Under the pieces are notes generated by a model that saw only the letters and a list, made by a program, of their open reading frames with translations, did no database searches and was not told the origin of the DNA. A stretch of DNA of 64,000 nt from an uncultured Bacteroidales bacterium (GTDB lineage: Bacteria > Bacteroidota > Bacteroidia > Bacteroidales > Bacteroidaceae): contig CADAGO010000004.1 in the NCBI GenBank assembly GCA_902787555.1, positions 112,680-176,679 of the forward strand, read 5' to 3'. How positions within the stretch are numbered: the stretch's first letter is position 1; each line of letters begins with the position of its first letter. The position numbers and the translations under genes are program-made. Positions 41,578 to 51,900 of this stretch are shown here, one piece after another.

Positions 41578-42099
41578 TCATTCAGTGGTTTTGTACCAGT
41601 CTTTGTACATGATGTAGTGGCTGGCGATTCCCTGATTAAGCTCTTTGGCTTGGTCAGGGTCTACTTTTTTTATGAACTTGGCTGGCACGCCGCCCCATAG
41701 CTCACCGGGACCTACCTTGGTGTTCTGAAGAACAAGGGCACCTGCTGCGATGATGGCACCTTCACCGATGTCGGCATGATCGAGCACGGTGGCTCCCATT
41801 CCGATGAGGGCGCAGTTGTGGACAGTACATCCATGGAGGGTGACGTTATGCCCGATGGTGACATCATCGCCTATTTCGAGTGCAGCTTTCTGATAGAGGG
41901 TATGGAGGCAGCTGCCGTCCTGGATGTTTACTCGATTGCCGATGCGGATATAGTTGACATCACCGCGTACGACTGCATTGAACCATACGGTACACTGGTC
42001 GCCCATGATGACATCGCCTACGATGGTGGCATTTTCGGAGAAATAACAGTCTGCTCCCCATGTTGGGGTTTTGCCGCAGATGGTTTTGATTAAAGGCAT
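41578..42099 (-). CDS. Gamma-class carbonic anhydrase-like hexapeptide protein
   Basis: 173 aa from the ATG at 42099 (MPLIKTICGKTPTWG). An in-frame upstream extension to 42240 would read through a GC-rich repeat ([11 protein letters not shown]) and is not family-like. The left-handed beta-helix repeats are clear (CTVWFNAVVRGDVNYIRIGN, VNIQDGSCLH, IGHNVTLHG), with metal-type histidines in CLHT and GHNVTLHGC. Family members are trimeric, zinc- or iron-dependent, but many have unproven activity. It is the last gene of a reverse-strand group with waaA and gltX. Confidence 0.88.
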   Translation of the reverse strand: MPLIKTICGKTPTWGADCYFSENATIVGDVIMGDQCTVWFNAVVRGDVNYIRIGNRVNIQDGSCLHTLYQKAALEIGDDVTIGHNVTLHGCTVHNCALIGMGATVLDHADIGEGAIIAAGALVLQNTKVGPGELWGGVPAKFIKKVDPDQAKELNQGIASHYIMYKDWYKTTE

Positions 42100-42119
42100 G
42101 ATAATATAATTAAACCCCT

Positions 42120-42190
42120 CTCTAATCTCCCCCAAGGGGAGAAGATTGGGATATTGCTTACGACTCCCCTCCTTGGGAGGGGGCGGGGGA
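42120..42190 (-). repeat. C/G-rich hairpin repeat between waaA and the carbonic anhydrase gene
   Basis: TCTCCCC (42126-42132) pairs with GGGGAGA (42136-42142), and a second CCCCTCC/GGGAGGGG dyad follows near 42165-42182, partly overlapping the 3' end of waaA. Sequence of this type occurs between genes in many Bacteroidetes genomes; a related CCTCCCC-GGGTGGGGAG hairpin lies at 57265-57287. Confidence 0.5.
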
Positions 42191-43483
42191 GGTTTTAAAT
42201 ATTTCTTTGTAGCATTTGTCAACAGCGCCGGCATTACCATAGATGTATTGGCTGGCGGCTTGTCCTGCTGCTGTCATGGTTTCGGGATGCTGGATGAAGT
42301 TGTCGACTAAGTTTGCAAACGATGCAGCATCGGTAAATTCGAAAGAACCTTTGCATTGGAGTAGGGCTTGTGCTTCCTGGAACTTCTTGTTGTTGGGCCC
42401 GAACAAGACAGGGATGCCATAAACAGCGGCTTCTGGTACATTGTGAATACCAACACCGAATCCTCCGCCTACGAGGGCGAGGTTGCCGTAGCGATAGATG
42501 GACGATAGTTTACCGAAGCAATCGACAATCAGTACTTCTGCATTGCGTAGCACGCTGTCGTCAACGGCTTGTTGTCCGTCTTCGGTGGCAATGTCGGAAT
42601 AGAATATGACGCGCCGATCGGCAAGCCAATTGCGTAGCTCGTTCAGGCGGTGACCTGTAATCTTATGAGGTGCAATAATAAGTTTCCAGTCGCGGTGGTT
42701 GGCAAAATAGGGAATATAGATTTGCTCATCGGGTTGCCAACTGCTACCTGCAATGAAGGTGGGTTTATCGTCGACGAAGGTCTTTACGATTGGCAGGTTG
42801 GCTGACCGCTGTTTGATTTTGATAACGCGGTCGAAGCGAGTGTCGCCCACAATTGTGACATTGTCTATGCCGAGACGTGCAAGCAGGTCTTTCGATTCTT
42901 GGTTCTGGACAAAGAAGTAGTCGAACTGATAAAGGGGTTGGGTCATGCCGTACCACTTGAAGAAATGTTGGTCTTCACGGAAGATGCTGCTCACACTGTA
43001 AACCTTCACGCCACGCTTATGGGCACGATGGAGGTAGTGGTACCAAAACTCGTACTTTATAAAAATTGCGATTTCGGGGTGGGTCATTCGCAGGAAAGAT
43101 GCTGCATTAGCAGGGGTGTCGAACGGCAGGTAGCACACGATATCGGCACCCTCGTAGTCCTTCCGCACTTCATAGCCGGAAGGGGAGAAGAAGGTGAGCA
43201 GTATTTTGTATTCAGGCAATTCCCTGCGTACTCGCTCCATGAGCAGACGTCCCTGTTCGAATTCGCCTAGAGAGGCTGCATGAAACCACACGACCTTATC
43301 GTCCTTCTTGATGTATTTATGGAGTTTGATCCAGGTTCCTGCATGTCCCTTCACCTGATGGCGTATCTTTTTCACAAAGAAGGTAGCAATGATGGCACCC
43401 ATGGTAAAGATATACATACCGATGGTGTAGCAGACAATCTGGATTTTCTCGTCAATCTTGGAGAATATGGTTTGTTTTCTCAT
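42158..43483 (-). CDS. waaA: 3-deoxy-D-manno-octulosonic acid (Kdo) transferase
   Basis: 441 aa. Transfers Kdo from CMP-Kdo to lipid A precursor at the inner membrane. N-terminal membrane anchor ([19 protein letters not shown]), catalytic region [18 protein letters not shown] (Glu in GEFEQ), [11 protein letters not shown], and a C-terminal domain with LIIAPHK and [18 protein letters not shown]. The last residues ([11 protein letters not shown]) come from the GC-rich repeat at the 3' end. Its ATG overlaps the gltX stop by 4 bp, so the two are co-translated. Confidence 0.94.
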   Translation of the reverse strand: MRKQTIFSKIDEKIQIVCYTIGMYIFTMGAIIATFFVKKIRHQVKGHAGTWIKLHKYIKKDDKVVWFHAASLGEFEQGRLLMERVRRELPEYKILLTFFSPSGYEVRKDYEGADIVCYLPFDTPANAASFLRMTHPEIAIFIKYEFWYHYLHRAHKRGVKVYSVSSIFREDQHFFKWYGMTQPLYQFDYFFVQNQESKDLLARLGIDNVTIVGDTRFDRVIKIKQRSANLPIVKTFVDDKPTFIAGSSWQPDEQIYIPYFANHRDWKLIIAPHKITGHRLNELRNWLADRRVIFYSDIATEDGQQAVDDSVLRNAEVLIVDCFGKLSSIYRYGNLALVGGGFGVGIHNVPEAAVYGIPVLFGPNNKKFQEAQALLQCKGSFEFTDAASFANLVDNFIQHPETMTAAGQAASQYIYGNAGAVDKCYKEIFKTSPAPSQGGES

Positions 43484-45039
43484 TTTAATTGTGCTATTGC
43501 ATTCTGCATGCGACGGAGGGTTTCTTCCTTTCCGAGGAAGGCTGCAAGTTCATACATGTCGGGACCTTGACCTGTACTTACGAGAGCAACGCGCCATGCG
43601 TTCCAAGGCTTGTGGCCAGTAGCTTCGCACCATGATTCAACCATATCCTTGATTTCCTCAACGGAGAAATGATCGACAGCCATCAGTACCCCAATCAACT
43701 CGTCCATCTCTGCGGCTGTGTCTTCTTTCCAACTCTTCCGTACAAACTTATCATCTTTGTCGTAGGTTTCCGGAGCGATGAAGAAGAAACGGCAGAGCGG
43801 CCATAGGTCGCTGACGAAACTGATGTTGCGTTTCTTCTTATTGTTGTCACTATCGACGTACTCGATGACTTTCTGCTTCATCATCTCTATGACTTGTGCT
43901 TCGCGTTCGGGTGTAGATTGGATGCCTTCTGCCTTGAGAATCTTGTCGAACTCAGGTGTCCAGTCGATGGCAGGATGCATGAGCAGATACTGGTGGTTGA
44001 ACCACATACCCTTAATATAGTCGAATCGTGCACCCGCCTTACTGCATTTCGAGAGGTCGAACAGGCGAATCATTTCATCCATAGTCATAATTTCCTGATC
44101 GTTGCCCGGATTCCAGCCGAGGAGTGCCAGGAAATTGACTACCGCCTCGGGCAGATAGCCCTTCTCACGATAACCTGATGAGACCTCACCGCTCTTGGGG
44201 TCGTGCCATTCGAGTGGGAAGACAGGGAAGCCGAGTTTATCGCCGTCACGTTTCGATAGCTTTCCATTTCCTACTGGTTTGAGCAGCAGGGGCAGATGGG
44301 CGAAGCGTGGCATGGTGTCGCTCCATCCGAATGCTTCGTAGAGAAGTACGTGAAGCGGTGCACTTGGCAGCCATTCCTCACCTCGGATGACGTGGGTGAC
44401 CTCCATGAGATGGTCGTCCACGATGTTGGCAAGGTGGTAGGTAGGCAGCTGGTCGGCACTCTTGAAGAGTACTTTGTCATCAAGAATCGAAGAGTTGATG
44501 CTGACGTCGCCACGAATAATGTCATCGACATGTACGTCGCGACCAGGCTCTATTTTAAAACGTACAACATACTGATGCCCTTCAGCGATGAGGCGGTCCA
44601 CCTCGTCCTTTGAAAGGGTGAGGGAGTTACGCATCATACCTCGGGTGCTGGCATCGTATTGGAAATTCTCGATTTCAGCACGCTTGGCATCTAACTCCTC
44701 TGGGGTATCGAATGCGATATAAGCCTTGCCATTGTCAAGCAATTGCTGCACGTATTTCTTGTAAATATCTCGCCGTTCACTCTGGCGATACGGACCGTAG
44801 TTGCCTCCAAACGAGACTCCCTCGTCGAACTTGATGCCTAACCATTGGAAGGCTTCGATGATATACTCTTCGGCTCCAGGTACGAATCGTGTGGAGTCGG
44901 TGTCCTCAATGCGGAAAATCAGGTCGCCGCCATGTTGACGGGCAAATAAGTAATTGTAAAGGGCTGTGCGCACACCTCCTATATGGAGTGGTCCGGTGGG
45001 ACTTGGTGCGAAACGTACTCTAACTCGTCTTTCTGACAT
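43480..45039 (-). CDS. gltX: Glutamyl-tRNA synthetase
   Basis: 519 aa, class I aminoacyl-tRNA synthetase that charges tRNA-Glu. HIGH-type motif [20 protein letters not shown] (residues 11-30) and KMSKS-type motif [12 protein letters not shown] (near 263) are intact. The C-terminal anticodon-binding region is helical as expected. A good reverse-strand promoter lies 50-80 bp upstream; waaA is coupled downstream. Confidence 0.97.
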   Translation of the reverse strand: MSERRVRVRFAPSPTGPLHIGGVRTALYNYLFARQHGGDLIFRIEDTDSTRFVPGAEEYIIEAFQWLGIKFDEGVSFGGNYGPYRQSERRDIYKKYVQQLLDNGKAYIAFDTPEELDAKRAEIENFQYDASTRGMMRNSLTLSKDEVDRLIAEGHQYVVRFKIEPGRDVHVDDIIRGDVSINSSILDDKVLFKSADQLPTYHLANIVDDHLMEVTHVIRGEEWLPSAPLHVLLYEAFGWSDTMPRFAHLPLLLKPVGNGKLSKRDGDKLGFPVFPLEWHDPKSGEVSSGYREKGYLPEAVVNFLALLGWNPGNDQEIMTMDEMIRLFDLSKCSKAGARFDYIKGMWFNHQYLLMHPAIDWTPEFDKILKAEGIQSTPEREAQVIEMMKQKVIEYVDSDNNKKKRNISFVSDLWPLCRFFFIAPETYDKDDKFVRKSWKEDTAAEMDELIGVLMAVDHFSVEEIKDMVESWCEATGHKPWNAWRVALVSTGQGPDMYELAAFLGKEETLRRMQNAIAQLK

Positions 45040-45087
45040 TTTGATATTTAAAAAAGTTACAGAAGTTATGGAAGTTTATTTCGTCTG

Positions 45088-45118
45088 CAAAGGTACGAAA
45101 AAAATCATAATGCATCAA
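45088..45118 (-). promoter_or_regulatory. Promoter for gltX
   Basis: On the reverse strand: TTG (45118-45116), 20-bp spacer and TACCTTTG (45095-45088), a good match to the Bacteroidetes consensus, 49 bp before the gltX ATG. Confidence 0.75.
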
Positions 45119-45155
45119 TCATAATGCTTATTTATTTGTTTTTTTTAAGGAAAAA

Positions 45156-46553
45156 CTAACCGAACAACTCTCGGAGTGCTTCTTCAACACGTCGTACGCC
45201 CTTTACATCAATTTTGAAGTGGGCACTGTCGAGCGAACTGAGGTTGGCTGTCGGAACAAGTATACGACTGAATCCCAGTTTCTCTGCTTCGGCAATGCGT
45301 TGCATGATGCGGCTGATGGGCCGAATCTCCCCACTCAGTCCTACTTCGCCTGCCATGCAGACATCTCGGTCGATGCCTGTATCGACATTGCTCGAAAGGA
45401 CTGCTGAGATGACGCTGAGGTCGATGGCAGGGTCGGTCACACGGATGCCTCCTGCAATGTTGAGGTACACGTCTTTCTGCCCCAGTTTGAAACCCACACG
45501 TTTCTCGAGTACAGCAAGGAGCATGTTGAGACGTCGCAGGTCGAAGCCTGTTGCCGAACGCTGAGGGGTGCCGTATGCAGCTGTACTGACAAGTGCCTGA
45601 GTCTCGATGAGCAGGGGGCGTACTCCTTCAATGGCCGATGCGATAGCTACACCACTTAGTTCCTCGCTATTCTTGATATCGCTGAGCAGCAATTCAGAAG
45701 GGTTGGTTACCTCGCGCAGACCATTCTGCCGCATCTCATAGATGCCCAGTTCGGCAGTGCTGCCGAAACGGTTCTTGATGGCACGTACAATGCGGTACAT
45801 GTAATGTTGGTCGCCCTCGAATTGCAAGACTGTATCGACCATGTGTTCCAAGATTTTCGGACCAGCTATGGTGCCTTCCTTATTGATATGTCCGATGATG
45901 ATAATAGGTGTATTTGTCTCCTTTGCAAACTTCAGAAGCATGGCAGAACACTCACGAATCTGGCTCACACTGCCCGGACTGCTCTCTACATCCTCTGTCG
46001 CCATTGTCTGAATGGAATCGATGACCACAAGGTCGGGTATGATTGCTTTGATGTGTTCGAACACTCGTTCTATCATCACTTCACAAACTACTTGGATGTC
46101 GGAAGACTTGAAAGAATGGGCATTTGTACTTTCCATAATGCGGTCGGCTCGCATCTTCAACTGACGTGCACTCTCCTCGCCACTAACATAGAGCACCTTC
46201 ATGTCCTTCAGCCGCAGGACGGTTTGTAGTATCAGTGTCGACTTTCCGATGCCTGGTTCACCACCAAGAAGGGTAAGAGAACCTGGAACGAGACCGCCAC
46301 CTAACACACGGTTGAGCTCGTTGTCATGCATGTTGATACGTGGTTCTTCACTCGTTACAATCTTGCTCATGGAGATGGGGGCGGAAGACTGCGCTTGACT
46401 GAACGCATTAGTGGCAGATGTGAGCGATGTTTTCTTACCCAATTTTTGCTCAACGAATGTATTCCACTCACCACATGAAGGACATCGTCCAATCCATTTT
46501 GGGGAATCATAGCCACAAGAGCTACATACGAATGCTATCTTTTCTTTTGACAT
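45156..46553 (-). CDS. radA: DNA repair protein RadA
   Basis: 465 aa, a branch-migration ATPase in homologous recombination. N-terminal zinc finger (CSSCGYDSPKWIGRCPSCGE), Walker A LLGGEPGIGKSTLIL, the RadA-specific KNRFGS motif and a C-terminal Lon-protease-like domain (NIAGGIRVTDPAIDLSV). Length is usual for the family. Lies between tamL and gltX on the same strand; the gap to tamL is 61 bp. Confidence 0.97.
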   Translation of the reverse strand: MSKEKIAFVCSSCGYDSPKWIGRCPSCGEWNTFVEQKLGKKTSLTSATNAFSQAQSSAPISMSKIVTSEEPRINMHDNELNRVLGGGLVPGSLTLLGGEPGIGKSTLILQTVLRLKDMKVLYVSGEESARQLKMRADRIMESTNAHSFKSSDIQVVCEVMIERVFEHIKAIIPDLVVIDSIQTMATEDVESSPGSVSQIRECSAMLLKFAKETNTPIIIIGHINKEGTIAGPKILEHMVDTVLQFEGDQHYMYRIVRAIKNRFGSTAELGIYEMRQNGLREVTNPSELLLSDIKNSEELSGVAIASAIEGVRPLLIETQALVSTAAYGTPQRSATGFDLRRLNMLLAVLEKRVGFKLGQKDVYLNIAGGIRVTDPAIDLSVISAVLSSNVDTGIDRDVCMAGEVGLSGEIRPISRIMQRIAEAEKLGFSRILVPTANLSSLDSAHFKIDVKGVRRVEEALRELFG

Positions 46554-46614
46554 ATTATTTGATTTCGTTATGATGTTAATCCGTTATGACTGATTCGGGT
46601 TTAATACTCTCATA

Positions 46615-48948
46615 TCAGAACGGATATCCCACTGCAAAGTGGAATCCAAGGCTGTCCCAGAACTTAGTCATGTTATAATAGCTACTCTTGCCAGTGTCGT
46701 AAGGAGCATGGAGACCGATGCCGAGGTCAAGACGGAGTACAAGGAACTCGAGGTCGTAGCGGAATCCGAATCCTGTACCGAGTGCGATACTGTTGAGCAG
46801 GCTGCCTGAACGAAAGTCGCCTGATGGGTGTCCGTCATCGCGCCGAAGCATCCATACGTTGCCTGCATCGAGGAACAAAGCGCCGTGGAGGTTGCTTACC
46901 AGATTGAACCGATATTCGATGTTAGCCTCTAGTTTCAGGTCGCCTGCCTGATCGAGATAGGTGCCACGACCTTGATAATCGTAGTAGCGTCCAGGTCCTA
47001 TGGCACGGGCAGCAAAGGCACGGATATCATTCGCTCCGCCTACGTAGAAAAGTTCACTGTAGGGAGCGAAACTGCTATTGCCATAGCTCCACAATGCACC
47101 GGCGTAAAGGCGTGTGGCTATCAGGCTCTTATCCGTCAGTTTGTATTTGTTGCGCAGATCGAATGTCAGTTTTAAGAACTGCGAGTACGGACTGCTGAAC
47201 ATCTTCTTCCCTTTCTCGTCGAATTTCTTCCACCCCATTAGGGTCGATACTCCTCCGATGAGATTTGATGACTCTTTGACAGATACTTCCATCCATGTAT
47301 TGAACCGTCGATGAATATCCCAATTGTTATCATAGATGAGGGTGTACTGCATAGCAGGGATGAACTGGTCCTGCAAACTGACGAGTAGTGCACGGTTTTG
47401 CGATGCAATCGAGTCGAACTTGGCGGTGGTATGTTCCAGACGATCGTAGGTTAGCGAGAGCGGAGTGACTCGATGTATGAACGATCGTGAGGTTTGGAAT
47501 GCATATGTTGCTTCCGCATTGAAGGAGAGCAGGCGATAGTACCCCGAGCGGTTGAGGTGGTCGAAATCGAACTTAAACGAAGTAGATGTGGGGTAGCGGA
47601 ACCGTTTCTTGTTCAGTCCAGGGAATACCAGCCATGGGTAGGTGATGGATACTCCGGCTCCTGCATCGTAAGAGTTGATTTGATCTTGCCCTTTCACGAC
47701 CTGCGCTCCTTTTGTTAACCATTCGTACGACCCTTTTAGCTTCAACGTGAATGTCTCTCCATGACCGAAAGCATTGCGCTTAGAGAGCAGAATAGCAGCA
47801 TTAGGACCTATTTGTGAATTGCTCTTTTGGGTGATATTGAAGTCGAACTCAGCCTCTATGGGTTGGTCCATCGTCACGTCGAGCCGCACATCTAAAGTGT
47901 CACACATCTGAGTGGTATCACGAGGGGTACAGGTAAACTGCAGACGTGAGAATATCTGCATGTTACTGAGATTGGCAAGTGTCTCCTCTAGTTTGCTTTG
48001 GCTGAACTCCTGACGCCGCCAAAAGCGGAAGTTACGGAACATGACACGCGGACTGATGGGGTTTTTGTCGCCTGTCCAAACGATCTTCAGTCCCCGCAGG
48101 TCAGTAGAGTCGCTGAATGCCGCCCATCGACCTTCAGAACCACCTTGACGTGTACGGATGTAGGTACTGATATTACCGATATACCATTTGTGTTGTGCCC
48201 GCTCAGGGGTGTCGAGGTCTTGTGCTACCAACAACTTCACTTTCTGTGGCACCATCATGGAGTCGGCATAATAGTTGATATAGTCGGGACGGTAGAAGTA
48301 GTAGCCTTGATTGCGGAACTCGCTGGTTAGGCGCTCTTTCTCTAACTGGAGGTCGGGCACGCTGAACTGTCCCTCATCCTTGAGGTATGACTGGTGAGCC
48401 GTTGCCTGCACAATACTGTCTTGCCGTTCAGGAAACAGGTAGACGATGGAATCGAGTGTATATGGTTCGCCAAGTTTTATAGTGTAGTTGATTTTTGCCT
48501 TTTTCGGATTCTTCTGAGGTAAGATTTCGTAGCTGACCTTCCCTTGAAAGTAACCGTAGTTCTGCAGGGTGTTCGTGGCTACCTGTACACGTGTCTCTGG
48601 ATTTACCATCGTCATTGTGATGGGGGTAGTGCTGAATGCATCGAACATCCATTTCGAGAATCCGCTTTTGTGGTTATTGACATATTTATTGTACACCCAT
48701 AAGCCGATGCAGATAGGAAACCGCATAGATGAACTGCCCATGAACGAGCTGTTGGGCGCATAGGCAAGTGCAGCCTCGACTTCTGTTAGTGCCACACTCT
48801 CGGCATACGTGTTCTTTTTGTCATCCACACGTATCTTCTTAATGCCAGTATATAGCACCTCGTCCTCCTGGAGTCCACTGGTGGTGGAGCAGGCAGTCAT
48901 GAGTGCCATGAGCAGTATGCCGATGATATAGTTACTCTTTGTCCTCAT
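46615..48948 (-). CDS. tamL: Outer-membrane BamA/TamA-type lipoprotein (TamL-like)
   Basis: 777 aa. A lipoprotein signal (LLMALMTACSTTSG, Cys near residue 20) precedes POTRA-type domains and a C-terminal 16-strand Omp85 barrel with QFLKLTFDLRNKYKL, GGANDIRAFAARAIGPGRY and LRLDLGIGLHAPYD; the terminal residue is Phe (HFAVGYPF). In Bacteroidetes the TamA partner of TamB is a lipoprotein called TamL. The reading frame overlaps tamB by 17 bp, consistent with a joint function in inserting outer-membrane components. Confidence 0.9.
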   Translation of the reverse strand: MRTKSNYIIGILLMALMTACSTTSGLQEDEVLYTGIKKIRVDDKKNTYAESVALTEVEAALAYAPNSSFMGSSSMRFPICIGLWVYNKYVNNHKSGFSKWMFDAFSTTPITMTMVNPETRVQVATNTLQNYGYFQGKVSYEILPQKNPKKAKINYTIKLGEPYTLDSIVYLFPERQDSIVQATAHQSYLKDEGQFSVPDLQLEKERLTSEFRNQGYYFYRPDYINYYADSMMVPQKVKLLVAQDLDTPERAQHKWYIGNISTYIRTRQGGSEGRWAAFSDSTDLRGLKIVWTGDKNPISPRVMFRNFRFWRRQEFSQSKLEETLANLSNMQIFSRLQFTCTPRDTTQMCDTLDVRLDVTMDQPIEAEFDFNITQKSNSQIGPNAAILLSKRNAFGHGETFTLKLKGSYEWLTKGAQVVKGQDQINSYDAGAGVSITYPWLVFPGLNKKRFRYPTSTSFKFDFDHLNRSGYYRLLSFNAEATYAFQTSRSFIHRVTPLSLTYDRLEHTTAKFDSIASQNRALLVSLQDQFIPAMQYTLIYDNNWDIHRRFNTWMEVSVKESSNLIGGVSTLMGWKKFDEKGKKMFSSPYSQFLKLTFDLRNKYKLTDKSLIATRLYAGALWSYGNSSFAPYSELFYVGGANDIRAFAARAIGPGRYYDYQGRGTYLDQAGDLKLEANIEYRFNLVSNLHGALFLDAGNVWMLRRDDGHPSGDFRSGSLLNSIALGTGFGFRYDLEFLVLRLDLGIGLHAPYDTGKSSYYNMTKFWDSLGFHFAVGYPF

Positions 48949-51900
48949 CCTTTTTCTTCTTTTTCCAGATAAACAACTCGCTCAGGTTGTCGAGTTTCTT
49001 GCGCAGCACGATACCGGCACCGTTCTCTGTGAGCTCACCCTCCACGAGGTTGTCGTAGTTCTTGTCATGGAAGATGCGGATATATTGTGTGCCACCCTTG
49101 TCGAGTCGCCATTCGAGTGATATGTCATCAATATAGGCACCTGATTCGTTGCTGTTGTTGTTACCGTCAGCATTGATACGTCCACCTACCACGACGTTCA
49201 GGCGGTCGCTGAAGAATCGTTTGGTGAACTTGAACGAATAGTCGGTACGTGTTGTGCCGTCATCACGTTTGGTCTGTTCCATTCCCACACTCATATCCAC
49301 TTTCACTGCGCTGCTAACTGCCTTTCCTGCGATGTTGTTGATTTCGTTCTGCAGGAAGTTGTTCAGGGCATTTGTCGTACTGAATCCACTTTCGTTACTG
49401 CTCGACAGGTACATGCCGGTAGCCAAAAGGGCGACGGCGAGTTTATTCTTTTCTTCGGCAGTCATACCAGCCAGCTCGTTCTGGATAGAAATGTCCTCAG
49501 GCGCATCGATGGTGAACTCCAGTCCCATGTTCTCCAAAGTGTTGAATATCTTCAGACCGACATTGAACAGCACTGAGCGACTCGAACCGTCTGCATTGCT
49601 CACGCTGGCTTTTGTCTGCTCGGTAGCTGTGATGTTCATAGTAGGATTGCCTGGCTTGCCCGTGAATTCTACGTAGCTGCCTTTTTGGAGGTCGAATGTC
49701 TTGAGCGGGATGATCGGCAATGTGTACTTCATCTGACCTTGGTTCACTGTGTAGCGGCCAAGCATGTTGATGACACCTTCAGGTGTGAAGTTCATTGTCA
49801 TGCTGCCGCTTCCCTGTACATCCACATAGCTCTGCTTGTCGGCACTGAACTCGCATCGTGCTTGTACGCCGTCCTCGATTTCGAGGTTTAGTTGCATATC
49901 TACACCTGTAAAGGTGCGAGGCACACGTTTCGCTTCATCGGGTGGAGCAGAGAAATCAACGAAGGTCACGATATCGTCTAGTCGATAGTCAACCGTCAAC
50001 GGGGTGTTGGTCATAATGTAGGTGATATCGGTAGCACTCAGCACATTAATAAGTCCACGAATCTTCAGGTCGTTCGTTGTGCCGTTTACACGTGCAAAGA
50101 AGTCCCCATACAACTTGCCAAACAAAGCCGAGCGACGGGTACGAGGGGCATCTATCAAGAGGAAGTTCTGACCGTAAAGGCTGAGGTTCATGCTGATGTT
50201 GTCAAGATTGGCAAAGTCCACAAAACCATTGACGGTGAGTGGGTTTTGTCCTGCTCCCAGTATCTTGATATCGTTGAAATCAATATGGCTCTTGTCGAAC
50301 ATAATCGGTTCGTCAGCAATGGCTAAATTGAACGAATAGATGTCGCTATATACGTGTACACCCTCTGGATTCAGCTGTCCGCTAAATAGGAGAGTATCGA
50401 CATGCCCGCTGACCGATACCATACCGTTAATCGTTCCGTCGAGAGCAAATACGTTATCGGCAATGAAAGCATTTACAGTGGCAAGGGGAAGTTGTTCGAG
50501 AATAAGTGTGGCATTCAGGTGATCCTCGCCTGTGACATCGTAGTTTCCTTTCACAATACCAATATGCTGGTCATTGTGGTATAGCATGGCATTGATATCG
50601 TGTCCGTGGTCACCCATCGGCTGATAGTTGAACATTGTCATAAGGTTGCCCATACCCGTCCCTTCGTAGGTAAAGCGATTGGCTTCAGCCACACCATTCA
50701 CGGTGAAACCATCGCTGGTTTGTATGTAGTTGGCGCTGATGTTCAGCAGTCCTGCCATTTGAGGAGCAAACGGGATGACTGTCAGCAACTCTTCGATATT
50801 TAGGTTCTTCACAATGGCTTCAATGTTCTGCATCTGCGAATCTACAGGGTTGGCATAGATGGAGATGCTGCAGCTGTCAGAGGTTGATAGCATCAGAATA
50901 TTGGCTTTCACTTTGTTCTTGCGATAAAGGTCTATGTAGTTGTCGTCGTTCACTTCGAATGTGCGGTATGCTATGATAGGCTGCTTAGGATAAAGGCTGA
51001 GGTGGAGCAAACTGTCACTTGTGATAAGTCCTCGTACTCCAAGGTCAATGCCTTTCTCCTTTTCTGCGTTAAAGTAAGTAAGACGGCTATCCACATATTG
51101 AGGCGACACATACCCGTCAAGGTAGGCTGTGAAGGCAGAGCATACATCTTGGTCGGGACATGATACTGCTACGTTATATGAAATCTGGGTACTGTCTTGA
51201 TAGAGGTCGAACCTCACGGTGTCTACTCGGAGCGAGTCATCGGTGATGAAGTTGTAGACATGTGCATTGCCTTGCAGACCGTATTCGGTCGATGTGTGAA
51301 GGTTGGCGGCAACCTCTTCGTATCTGAATCCCTGCATGAAAAGGAACTTACTGATAGGATTCTGATTGCCGATATTAGCTCGCAGTGTTGTCTCTGGCAT
51401 CATCTCTTTCAGCAGGTTGAGGTTGATGTCGTGGCTCTCGATTTGCTGCTGTGCTGTTTGTGCTACCCGTGTGAAGTCATCGATGACAGCAAAGAGATTC
51501 TTAGGACTGCGGAAGTCGAAGTCCATGTCGCTGGTGGTCAATAGGATGGCGGTGGAGTCTTTGGTGGTCTCGGCATGAAGGTCGAACTGTTCTGTCACCA
51601 AGCTGTCACCTTTCAATACTACCTCAACACCCTCTACAACGGCATCGGCGAGGAACAACTCTTTGTAGTTGCTGCTCATCTTGAAGTCACCGTGTGTGGC
51701 ATGTGCAGTCAGAGGATCGGCCGATAGTCCTAATGCATGCAGGTCGGAGAATGGCAGATCGAGTGCCATAGTTGCCTCTACACCTTTCTTGTTCATCGTA
51801 CCTTCTACCACTAACTGTCCATCTAATCGCTCATCGCTGAACTGGGTGTTGGCTCCGATGATGTTGTTTTTCAGCGAAGCGGTCATGTGAGTGTTGTCCA

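Noticed and set aside
42099-42240. N-terminal extension of the carbonic anhydrase-like gene
   Set aside because: The extra 47 residues translate the C/G-rich intergenic repeat (PPPPPPKEG); the internal ATG fits the family.
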